This document shows, piece after piece, positions 55,451 through 63,275 of a DNA stretch of 64,000 nt (positions are counted from its first letter, which is position 1; each line of letters starts with the position of its first letter). The notes beneath the pieces were generated by a model. It saw only the letters and a program-made list of their open reading frames with translations. It searched no databases and was not told the origin of the DNA. Source of the stretch: Williamsia sp. (lineage in GTDB: Bacteria > Bacteroidota > Bacteroidia > Chitinophagales > Chitinophagaceae); assembly GCA_015069695.1 (NCBI GenBank), contig JADCRZ010000009.1:1-64000 (forward strand), given 5' to 3'. The translations under genes and the position numbers were made by a program.

Positions 55451-57833
55451 TGTTCATGATTAAGGTTTTGGAAAATTGCAGGTGGTAGAGCGGTTCGTGC
55501 GAAACCACGATGAACGACCGGCCGGTTTGCCTGTTCAGATAATGCTCTATCTTTTTTCTTGATTCCTGGTCGATGCCCGCCAGGGTTTCATCCAGGATAA
55601 TGATTTCTGCATCAGACAGCAGGGCGCGCATCAGCAAGACCTTTTTGCGCTGGCCGGTCGATAAATTTCTTCCCTGTTCATGGATGATAAAATCAAGTCC
55701 TTCTTCTTTCTCCGCAATAAAATCATACAGCCCGATCTCCCTGGCCAATTCCAGCACCGCAGATGCAGAGGCAGAACGGCTGAAGCTGATATTAAATCCC
55801 AGCGTGTCGTTGAAGAGGATATCATCATTGCCCACCAGCAGGATCTTTTTTCGCAGGGCAGATGGATTGTAGAATACAAGCTTTTCCCCGTTCACCAGCA
55901 CATCACCGCCGTCTGCTTCATAAAGGAGCGAAAGTACCTTGCAGAACGTGCTTTTGCCTGTTCCATTGTTGCCTTCCAGCTTGATGAGCTCACCCTTGTG
56001 GATTTGCACGTTGAGGCCGGAGAACAAGGGCTTTTGCGGATGGTAGCCAAAAGCTACCTGGCGGAATTCGATGCGCTGGATGCTGAAATGATCTGCCTTT
56101 TGATAGGCTGCTCCGCTTGCTCCCGCTGCCTGCGTTTTACCAAAATCAAAATAGCGGTTCAGAATGATCTGGTTTTCCTGCAGGTCGATGTTTTCATCCA
56201 GGATGCTGCTGACGGATGAAAAGATCTGGTAAGAAAACGCAATAAATGTGATCACCTGTCCGGTCGAAAGGCTGTGTGTATGGATAGCCGTCAGGGAAAG
56301 CGAACAAATGATCAGCAGGGTGGCCACGATAATAATAAAATCGATCACCCCTGAATTGAGCAGGTTTATATACCGCACCCTGCGCTGGATCTGGAGGATA
56401 CTTCCGATCTTGGGTGCCAGCCGCTGCATAAAAAGAGTTTCCAGCCGGAAAGATTTGATGACCTGCAATCCGTCGATGTTTTCAAAAAGGGCAGAAAAAA
56501 GATTTGACTTTTCCAAAAAACGCCGCTTCTCATTTTCGCGGACAAAAGGCGTGATAAACCGGAACCAGCCAACAAAAAGAGCAATAATCACGACCAGGAT
56601 CAGCGCTGTTTTCCAACTGATAAAAAACAACACGCCCAGGGCATACAAGGATACAAAGAGATCAATCAGGATCCGGGTAAAAAAGCGTACAAAGAATGTT
56701 TTTAACAACAGGCTGTCCTTCACCCGTTCACTCAGATCGCCCCGGGTATAGCTTTGAATATAGCGGATGGGAAAGCTGTTCAGCTTTTCCGCAAAAGAAG
56801 ACAGGAAGAAATTATCCAGTATGTTGGCCAGGTGGATGGCTATATAGTTTTTATAGGTCGACAGCACCAGGCTGAACAATTTAAATACACCCAGCCCGAT
56901 CGCAAAAATGATCAGCAGGTTGGTGTCATATTCAGGCAGCACATTGTCGATCAGGATCTGGTTGCTGAAAACGGTGACCTGTATCAGCAGGGCAGCAAAT
57001 AAGGCGGAAACAATATAGATCAGCCAAAGCTTGTGAAAAGCTTTCAGCTCGTGAAACAATTTTCTGTATGGATTTATCTCTCCTTCTGCCTTGTGGAGAT
57101 TTGCAGCCGGTGCCGTTTCCTGGCTGGTATGTACAGCCAGTACCACCGGCGCCTTTATCCGCAGCTTGGCCTCGCTGATCCGCAGGCTTCTGAACTGTTT
57201 GGGAAGCGTACCCATCTGCTGGTTAAACAGGAGGTCCCTGATAAAAGCCCTTTCGGCGTTCTGGTGTGCAAAGCCGAAGTTTTCCCTAACATAGGAAAAA
57301 TAAGTCAGCTTGTTGATGATCTCGGCCTGGTCCATGCCGGCTACTTCTTCCGCATGCAGTCCGCAGGCTGACAGCTCTTCCTGTATGATCTTGTCCAGCA
57401 CGTCCCTGTTGCTTACCCGGTCGTAGTCGGCCGTGGCAATATGCGCCTTGTTCATCAGCTCTGTAACAGACCAAAGAAACTGCTCTCCCCTTGCCGGATC
57501 AATGACCCGGATCTTTTTTTTGTGTACGCCCGCCAGTACCACATAATGAAGCCCCTGGCTGTTCCTGACCGGCATGATGCAGGGCAGGCTGTTTTTTAAC
57601 TGGTGGGAATCAGCTTTAAGCGAGTTGGCATCCAGGAGTTGATAGCGGGTCGTAAACTGTTCCCTTTCTAAAAATTCCTTTATCTGTGAAAGGCTTGATC
57701 CGTTTTCGTCGAGGTAAATATTTTCTTCCAGGTAAGTTCTGCTAACAGGAATGTTGCAGAGATTGTAAATAGTCTTCACCGCTGTGATGCCGCAATCGTT
57801 GTGCTTTAGCTGTTGTTCAGTTGCTGTGCGCAT
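55413..57833 (-). CDS. Peptidase C39-containing ABC exporter (PCAT)
   Basis: An 806-residue bacteriocin-type exporter that cleaves double-glycine leaders and exports the remaining peptide. The C39 domain (1-135) has the catalytic triad Cys14 (KHNDCGITA), His96 (GLHYVVLAG) and Asp112 (VIDPARG), with Gln8 for the oxyanion hole. Five to six membrane helices follow (about 240-530). The ATPase domain (about 575-806) has Walker A GNNGTGKST with Lys627, signature LSTGQRKKV, Walker B EIIILDE and the H-loop VVSHE. The kinase gene ends 33 bp upstream. The C39 domain implies a GG-leader substrate; the 49-codon gene at 59143 is the fitting candidate. Confidence 0.95.
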   Translation of the reverse strand: MRTATEQQLKHNDCGITAVKTIYNLCNIPVSRTYLEENIYLDENGSSLSQIKEFLEREQFTTRYQLLDANSLKADSHQLKNSLPCIMPVRNSQGLHYVVLAGVHKKKIRVIDPARGEQFLWSVTELMNKAHIATADYDRVSNRDVLDKIIQEELSACGLHAEEVAGMDQAEIINKLTYFSYVRENFGFAHQNAERAFIRDLLFNQQMGTLPKQFRSLRISEAKLRIKAPVVLAVHTSQETAPAANLHKAEGEINPYRKLFHELKAFHKLWLIYIVSALFAALLIQVTVFSNQILIDNVLPEYDTNLLIIFAIGLGVFKLFSLVLSTYKNYIAIHLANILDNFFLSSFAEKLNSFPIRYIQSYTRGDLSERVKDSLLLKTFFVRFFTRILIDLFVSLYALGVLFFISWKTALILVVIIALFVGWFRFITPFVRENEKRRFLEKSNLFSALFENIDGLQVIKSFRLETLFMQRLAPKIGSILQIQRRVRYINLLNSGVIDFIIIVATLLIICSLSLTAIHTHSLSTGQVITFIAFSYQIFSSVSSILDENIDLQENQIILNRYFDFGKTQAAGASGAAYQKADHFSIQRIEFRQVAFGYHPQKPLFSGLNVQIHKGELIKLEGNNGTGKSTFCKVLSLLYEADGGDVLVNGEKLVFYNPSALRKKILLVGNDDILFNDTLGFNISFSRSASASAVLELAREIGLYDFIAEKEEGLDFIIHEQGRNLSTGQRKKVLLMRALLSDAEIIILDETLAGIDQESRKKIEHYLNRQTGRSFIVVSHEPLYHLQFSKTLIMNNGKIEQLHHQHA

Positions 57834-57866
57834 GGTTACAGGTTATAGAGTTGGATGAGTAGCTGA

Positions 57867-59066
57867 TCAATTGAGCCTGCTGATGTGCTGATACAATTCA
57901 TTGGCATCTTTATACCGGTGCCGGTGGTTTTTATGCAGGGCCTTCTTCATTATTTTGACCAGCGATGCAGGAATAGGTTGGCCCTGGAAAGATTGCGCAG
58001 GGTATGCAGGTCTTCCTTCTTTTATATTCTTTGCCAGTTCTTCCCATACAAAACCCGTGAACGGCTCCTGGCCATAACAGACCAGGTAAATGAGCAGGCC
58101 GATCTGGTAAACGTCTGACTGGAAACCGGGCATCCTGGAAAATTTGTTGAAGCTGGACAGGTTGATCCGTTCAGGCGGCATGTAAAAATTGGCGCCGCCA
58201 AAACTTTGCAATTCGTTCTTTTCAATGTTCCGGTTGAGTGCCAGTCCCAGATCGATGATCTTAATTTTATTGCCTTCGCTGGCCAGTACGTTGGAAGGAT
58301 GAATGTCGCCATGAACAATATTGTGGGCATGCAATTGTGCAAACGCCTGGCAGGTATTGCTGATCAGCTCCACGCAATCGGTCCAGCACAGGGTTGGTTT
58401 TTCCTTTATATAGCGGGACAGGGACCGGCCATCGATATAGGCTAATTTGATGTATGCATGCTGATCACTGTTGCGGTAAAAGCCATAGGCATGGCTTATA
58501 ACCGGAAGATGGTTGATGTGTTGAAGCGTGCTGTATTCCCGTTCCAGGTCAGCCAGCTCTTCGTTGTATTGCGCCGGGTTGCTTAGATTTTTCGGATTCA
58601 GCAGCTTGATCACATAAAGCTGCCTGTCTGTTTCATCAAGGGCCAGGTAGATGTCGATGCAGCCGCTGGCGGCCATTGTTTTTGTGATAAGAAGGCCATC
58701 CACCCGGTCGTTTTCTTTGTACAGCGTATCCTTGCGATCACCTGTTTCTTCCATTTCCACCTGGTCTGCGGGGATGAGTATCTTTCTTTTGTGCAGGAAC
58801 CGGAAAAAACGCCGGCAGGTCTTTTTTATCTGATCTGCACCGGCCTGTATATCGCCTGCAATTTCCCGGACTACTTCTTCGGGTGTTTTTGCCGGCAGGA
58901 ATTTATCCAGGAAATATTTGATGGTGCTGTTGATCAGGAAATCGCTGTTGCTGCGTTTGTCGTGCAGGATGAAATGGTCTTTCCTGTACTGCAGGGGCGT
59001 TTGTGTGTAGTGTCCTTCGTCAAGCGGCAGGATGCATATATGATGAGAGAGCTTGTAGCTGGGCAT
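57867..59066 (-). CDS. PqqD-like domain fused to a Ser/Thr protein kinase
   Basis: A 399-residue protein starting at the ATG at 59066. Residues about 25-100 have the length and pattern of a PqqD-like winged helix, the fold used as RiPP recognition element (FLINSTIKYFLDKF, KTPEEVVREIAG, FFRFLHKRKILI). Residues about 120-395 are a eukaryotic-type kinase: beta-3 Lys154 (LYVIKLL), catalytic loop HGDIHPSN with Asp254 and Asn259, Mg-binding DLG at Asp272, and MPPERI in place of the APE motif. There is no transmembrane helix and no lanthionine cyclase or lyase domain. Placed between a leader-peptide gene and its exporter, it probably modifies the peptide. The glycine-rich loop is poorly conserved. 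Confidence 0.85.
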   Translation of the reverse strand: MPSYKLSHHICILPLDEGHYTQTPLQYRKDHFILHDKRSNSDFLINSTIKYFLDKFLPAKTPEEVVREIAGDIQAGADQIKKTCRRFFRFLHKRKILIPADQVEMEETGDRKDTLYKENDRVDGLLITKTMAASGCIDIYLALDETDRQLYVIKLLNPKNLSNPAQYNEELADLEREYSTLQHINHLPVISHAYGFYRNSDQHAYIKLAYIDGRSLSRYIKEKPTLCWTDCVELISNTCQAFAQLHAHNIVHGDIHPSNVLASEGNKIKIIDLGLALNRNIEKNELQSFGGANFYMPPERINLSSFNKFSRMPGFQSDVYQIGLLIYLVCYGQEPFTGFVWEELAKNIKEGRPAYPAQSFQGQPIPASLVKIMKKALHKNHRHRYKDANELYQHISRLN

Positions 59067-59142
59067 GGAGGGAATTTTTAAAACAGAAAATAGAAAGGAC
59101 CGGGTTTTGTTCCCCAATCCTTTCGCTGAGCCCGGACAACGA

Positions 59143-59292
59143 CTAGTAATACTTCTTTTTATTGGTATTGGTCTTCTTTGTTTTCCTGGTTGTTTTGGTC
59201 GTCTTTGTTTTGTGAGAGCCGCCATGGCCGGCTACGATCTCGTTGAGTGATTGGGCATTCAGTTCGCGGAGGACTTTTTCTAAAGTGATCAT
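59143..59292 (-). CDS. Candidate RiPP precursor peptide with AG/GG leader
   Basis: A 49-residue peptide read on the minus strand from ATG 59292 to TAG 59143. The leader MITLEKVLRELNAQSLNEIV ends in AGHGG (residues 21-25). Counting from a cut after Gly22, Leu11, Leu16 and Ile19 fall at -12, -7 and -4 and Ala21-Gly22 at -2/-1, the pattern of leaders cut by C39 peptidases; a cut after Gly25 (GG) is the alternative. The tail (26-49) has eight Thr, nine Lys, one Arg, two Asn, one Ser, one His, no acidic residue, and ends in Tyr-Tyr. It lies 76 bp upstream of the kinase gene and heads the export operon. Thr/Ser residues are plausible kinase targets. Confidence 0.75.
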   Translation of the reverse strand: MITLEKVLRELNAQSLNEIVAGHGGSHKTKTTKTTRKTKKTNTNKKKYY

Positions 59293-59624
59293 AAAAAATA
59301 GAATTAAAAAAGGAAAAATAGAGCTACTCTTTTATACGGGTTTTCGCTATCGCCCTTTCAGCCAGTGGCCAGCTGCGCTGAATATTTTTATACTCACCGA
59401 AGGAGAAGTCTGTACAGGTAAACAGCTCTCTTCCGGCGGTACTTGTTCTGTTTGCTTTGTGATACCGATCTATTCATTGGTAATCGCAGGTAAACAGAAT
59501 GTAACCGGCACAGAAAAGTTTTTTCTGTCGTGCGGAAAAAAGAGGGAGTGTTGAAGAAAAAGGGAGGGCCCGTGCAGTGAGATAGACCCACACACACATA
59601 CATGAAGGGAGGATATGCAATCTT
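59293..59624. other. Upstream region of the peptide operon
   Basis: About 330 bp that should contain the operon's promoter on the minus strand. Very A/T-rich directly before the peptide start. A short alternating CA tract lies near 59588-59600. No consensus promoter or further leader-peptide gene was found on either strand. Confidence 0.45.
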
Positions 59625-61010
59625 CTATTTAACGATCGAACTATCCGGCGAGGTTCCGGTGCATTTGAATTCGTAAGGCCATTGTTCTTCCAGTTCATTG
59701 TTGCCTTCTGTTCTTTGTCTGCCGGTGTTTACAGACCAATGTTCTGTCGGGGCGCCCATTACAACAAGCCACAGGTATGCTGTGTTCTTGGGTACCTTGA
59801 ACCGTACGGTTTCACCGGAATTTTTGTAGGTGTCGGAATACGTGCGGGTTCCGTCTTTTTTGTAGGCAACAAAACCATAGCGCCAGCCTGCTTTGTCAAT
59901 TTTTACGGAGTTGAAGCCTTTGCTGCCGGCTATGCCCCTGAAAGAAAGTTTGATCTTGGTTCCTGCTTTCGGTACCTGCAGCCTGATGCCATTGTAGCCA
60001 TAGTTTTGCGGACAGTTGGCGGAGGCTATTCTGTACCACCCGTCCTCAACCCCATTCAGCGTGGTTGTATGCTGGTTGGCGTACGGACTGGCTACCCTTT
60101 CGATGCGCTTCATGTCCCAGGTGATAAAGCGGCGGCAGGCATCAAACATTTCATCGTTGAATCCATCCTGGTTTAAATTTGTTATCCGTTTATAGGTCAT
60201 CACCGGGTCTTCGCCCTGCTGTGTTGAGCGGGATAATTTGCCGAAGAATTCAATGCCGTGTTTATTGGACCAGTATTCAATTACATAGGGAGAGTGATAC
60301 ATGTTCACGGGATGAAGAAAAGCGTAGTGCGTGTTCTTCATAAAATCAACCAGGTGATAATTCTCAAAGGTCATCCACTCGGGGTAGACCTGCCATAACA
60401 GATATTGTGCAGACATTTCAGCGATCACACCCCGGGGCCCGGTACCATAATCTGCCCGCATGATATATTGAAATGAATGACCCAACTCATGGGCAAGCGT
60501 TCCGTACGGCATCTTGTTCATTCTGCCTGGTGGCGTCCACAGCATGCCCACTTTGTTGTCGGTTCCGCCACCGTATGCGGTTCCACCCTCCCCGCTGAAT
60601 ACATACAAAACCATTTTGTACTTATCGGTCAACGAATTTCCTTTTTGAACCAGCTTGAGGTTGTTTACATAGTAGTCATAGAAACGCTCCATTTCTATGA
60701 TGGCCTGTTTGGGATCGAACCGCTTTTTTTCGTTGGCATTGGTTGTCGGGTCGTCTCCGAATTCCTTGTGCCAGAAGATGGCAATGTCATCCCCTTCCAC
60801 CATCCGTTTAAAGCTGTATTCGCTTTCGTTGTTGGCGTAATCGTTGTTGTCGGGCACCCGGTTTACTTTGGTGGGCAGGTACAGATCTTTTCCGGGTCTT
60901 TTATAGAATGCTCCTGCAGGAGCAACTGTTTTGTGCTGGAGGCTTTTAGGGCCGGGTACAAAGATCGAAGCCGCGATGGCTGCTATCATGACAAACTTGC
61001 TTGCAAACAT
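59625..61010 (-). CDS. Secreted HExxH (DUF6055-like) putative metalloprotease
   Basis: A 461-residue exported protein; the ATG at 61010 starts a signal peptide-like stretch (MFASKFVMIAAIAASIFVPG). The centre contains HELGH (His174, Glu175, His178) in LAHELGHSFQY, the zinc motif of metallopeptidases, with IAEMSAQYLLWQVYP after it, as in the DUF6055 family. The C-terminal about 150 residues are a beta sandwich. It lies upstream of the peptide operon on the same strand, 332 bp away, so it may be a separate unit; a role in peptide maturation or release is possible but not shown. Confidence 0.75.
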   Translation of the reverse strand: MFASKFVMIAAIAASIFVPGPKSLQHKTVAPAGAFYKRPGKDLYLPTKVNRVPDNNDYANNESEYSFKRMVEGDDIAIFWHKEFGDDPTTNANEKKRFDPKQAIIEMERFYDYYVNNLKLVQKGNSLTDKYKMVLYVFSGEGGTAYGGGTDNKVGMLWTPPGRMNKMPYGTLAHELGHSFQYIMRADYGTGPRGVIAEMSAQYLLWQVYPEWMTFENYHLVDFMKNTHYAFLHPVNMYHSPYVIEYWSNKHGIEFFGKLSRSTQQGEDPVMTYKRITNLNQDGFNDEMFDACRRFITWDMKRIERVASPYANQHTTTLNGVEDGWYRIASANCPQNYGYNGIRLQVPKAGTKIKLSFRGIAGSKGFNSVKIDKAGWRYGFVAYKKDGTRTYSDTYKNSGETVRFKVPKNTAYLWLVVMGAPTEHWSVNTGRQRTEGNNELEEQWPYEFKCTGTSPDSSIVK

Positions 61011-61367
61011 GGTGTTTCTGTTCTGGTTGCTACGGTGTAAAATCTCTTGAAAAGTCAATTTATGATTTATCCCGGTCGGGTGTCTCTCTGCCGGCGCAAT
61101 GGGTCAAAATCTGCAAGGGATCGGGTAATCCAGATCAAATTTCTGCCATCTGTTTACAGTCCCGCGAAAAGACGCTGATTCCCTTTCTGGGAAGAGGTTC
61201 AGGAGCTCCTTGTTTGCTGCTGGTTGATTGTCAGGCGCCTGGGGCTCCGGCACAGCCCTTGGAGCTGGAACAACACAACACAAGCAAAAACCTTCACCGT
61301 GAAAAATATTATTCCCCTGGTCATCACCATCATCCTGATGCTTCTAGCCGGCCTGATCGCTGCTACT

Positions 61368-61651
61368 GTCTGAACCTTGATTCCAGGGATTGTGGGGATG
61401 GAATGGATTGAATAGTGAGAAGAGAAAGGGAGGATCTCTGCGGAGCAACCAGTTCCTGTTTAGTAAGAGGCTAACCCATCATCGCAGCACCCTGCCCCGC
61501 AGAGATTCCGCACGGGGCGCACCGGCCTTTTGCGAGTGCAACACCAAGCAGCGCCCCGGCGGAATGACAAAAAGAAAAAGGTGACAAAGAAAAAAGATAG
61601 CCTTTGCACCCATCCTGTCAATCCTGAAATCCCTGCAACCTGGGTTCAGAC
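61368..61651. repeat. Palindromic repeat family I, diverged copy enclosing family II
   Basis: Outer ends GTCTGAACCTTGATTCCAGG (61368) and its imperfect inverted partner ending GGGTTCAGAC (61651) match the ends of the element at 2498..2632. About 200 bp of other sequence separates the halves, including a family II element. The arms share only blocks of identity, so it is an older or disrupted copy. Confidence 0.6.
61497..61570. repeat. Palindromic repeat family II, copy 2
   Basis: A 74-bp element starting CCGCAGAGAT and ending AATGACAA. The stem pairs 61505-61520 with 61551-61565. A further inverted fragment of its end (ATCTCTGCGG) lies at 61434-61443. It matches the 38884 copy at both ends and in the loop. 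Confidence 0.7.
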
Positions 61652-61719
61652 CGGAAAATATTTCCCTTTGCGTTTATTGGCGATGCTTTTATCCTAATTT
61701 CAGGGATCAACCACAAAAA

Positions 61720-63177
61720 ATGCAGCGCAGTACCGCAAACAAAGTTGAGGATACGGATGCAGAGACAGCCATTGTTAAGCTGGATCAGCTTCCCGGGCCG
61801 CCTGGCCTGCCTGTTTTGGGGAATCTGTTACAGATAAAGATCGAAAAGATCCACCGCATCATTGAAGGCTGGAGCCAGGCGTATGGATCGGTTTTCAAAA
61901 TTAAACTGGGACCGGTTCCTATCCTGGTGATCACTGCACCCGAGGGTATTCAGTATGTGCTGAAGAACCGGCCGGAGAAATTCCGGCGGATGAGCAAGAT
62001 GGATGGGATCATCCGCGAAATGGGCGTGCTGGGTGTGTTTAACGCAGAGGGAAGCGATTGGAAACGCCAGCGCAAACTGGTATCCCAGGCACTCAACGTT
62101 CAGCAGCTCAAAACATTTTTTCCTGTTCTTGTTCATATAACAGAAGTCCTCCTGAACCGCTGGAACGGCCTGTCGGCGCAAAGCTCGCTGATAGAAATCA
62201 AGGGTGAGCTGATGCGTTACACGGTTGACATCACAGCGCAGCTTGCATTCGGGCACAGCATGAATACCATTGAGAAAAAGGATGATGTTATTCAGCAGCA
62301 CCTGGAAGTGATATTCCCGGCCATCTTCAAGCGCATGAATGCCCCCGTTCCTTACTGGCGGTATATAAAGCTGCCGGCAGATCGAAAGTTGGAAAGATCA
62401 ATCCGCGTGGTGAACCAGCAGATGCAGGATGTTATAGACAAAGCCAGGAAAGGGCTGGCTGCGCATCCGGCTACCGGTAACCAGCCGCGCAACTTTTTGC
62501 AGGCCCTGCTGGCTGCTTCCGGTCCGGATGACCCGGTTTCCAATCAGGAGATCATCGGCAATGTGCTGACCATGCTGCTGGCAGGAGAAGATACCACCGC
62601 GCATACCCTTGCCTGGATCTTTTATTTTATGGAAGTTATACCCGGGGTTCAGCAAAAGATGCAACAGGAGGCCGACCGGGTTCTGGGAGGGGAACCCATG
62701 CTGAAACACTACGATGCTGCTGCAAAGCTATCGTATATCGAAGCTGTTGCGCTTGAATCAATGCGGTTGAAACCTGTGTCTCCTACCTTGTTTCATGATG
62801 CCCTGGAAGACGTCGTGATTGAAGGCGTGGAAGTTCCCAAGGGCACCGGAATATTTCTGCAAACGCATGCGGCGGGTTTGAAAGACACCCACTTCGCGCA
62901 GGCGGAAAAATTTATTCCCGAGCGGTGGATGGAAGGCGGATGCCCTGCCGGACAGGCACACAATCAAAAAGCATTCATACCCTTTGGCGCAGGGCCGCGG
63001 TTTTGTCCGGGCTACCAGCTCGCCATGCTGGAAATAAAAGCCCTGCTGGCCATGGTATGCAAGAACTTTTCAGTCAGCATGGAAACCCAGCCTGCCTCCA
63101 TCGATGAAGTGCTGACCTTTACCATGAAGCCATCTGATTTTTTTGTGAAGCTTGAAAAAAGAAAAAGCAACAGCTAA
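61720..63177 (+). CDS. Cytochrome P450
   Basis: A 485-residue heme monooxygenase. Proline-rich start PGPPGLPVLGN, I-helix AGEDTTAHTLAW, K-helix ESMRLKP (ExxR variant ESMR), PERW segment and heme-binding loop FGAGPRFCPG with Cys429 are all present. There is no signal peptide or membrane anchor, so it is soluble in the cytoplasm. No ferredoxin or reductase gene adjoins it, so the electron donor is encoded elsewhere. Substrate unknown; the fold resembles fatty-acid or terpenoid hydroxylases of the CYP4-like type, but this is a loose impression. Confidence 0.93.
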   Translation: MQRSTANKVEDTDAETAIVKLDQLPGPPGLPVLGNLLQIKIEKIHRIIEGWSQAYGSVFKIKLGPVPILVITAPEGIQYVLKNRPEKFRRMSKMDGIIREMGVLGVFNAEGSDWKRQRKLVSQALNVQQLKTFFPVLVHITEVLLNRWNGLSAQSSLIEIKGELMRYTVDITAQLAFGHSMNTIEKKDDVIQQHLEVIFPAIFKRMNAPVPYWRYIKLPADRKLERSIRVVNQQMQDVIDKARKGLAAHPATGNQPRNFLQALLAASGPDDPVSNQEIIGNVLTMLLAGEDTTAHTLAWIFYFMEVIPGVQQKMQQEADRVLGGEPMLKHYDAAAKLSYIEAVALESMRLKPVSPTLFHDALEDVVIEGVEVPKGTGIFLQTHAAGLKDTHFAQAEKFIPERWMEGGCPAGQAHNQKAFIPFGAGPRFCPGYQLAMLEIKALLAMVCKNFSVSMETQPASIDEVLTFTMKPSDFFVKLEKRKSNS

Positions 63178-63275
63178 GGGGCAACCTGCTGTTCGCAGGA
63201 AGTATTTATCTTCAGGCAGGATTTACAGGGAGGGCTGGTTCCGGAGTCTTTGAAAGAATCCCACAAAAAATACAT

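Larger units (their letters stand above)
61011..61719. other. Intergenic region with nested palindromic repeats
   Basis: About 710 bp between divergent genes, with the two repeat copies listed separately between 61368 and 61651. A hydrophobic GTG-initiated reading frame at 61299..61373 is discussed among the findings. No RNA gene was seen. Confidence 0.6.

Noticed and set aside
59100-59135. Attenuator hairpin between peptide and kinase genes
   Set aside because: Only a 5-bp stem with a 26-nt loop and no T-run; too weak to support differential expression.
59067-59225. Longer start for the kinase protein
   Set aside because: The extra residues overlap the peptide gene in another frame and are Arg/Lys/Pro-rich shadow translation; the ATG at 59066 starts the recognisable domain.
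59588-59600. Short CA-dinucleotide tract as a phase-variation switch
   Set aside because: The tract is short and lies between genes with no promoter element recognised around it.
61001-61411. Plus-strand open frame upstream of the P450 gene
   Set aside because: It runs into the palindromic repeat, has low-complexity His-rich content and shows no start-site or family support.
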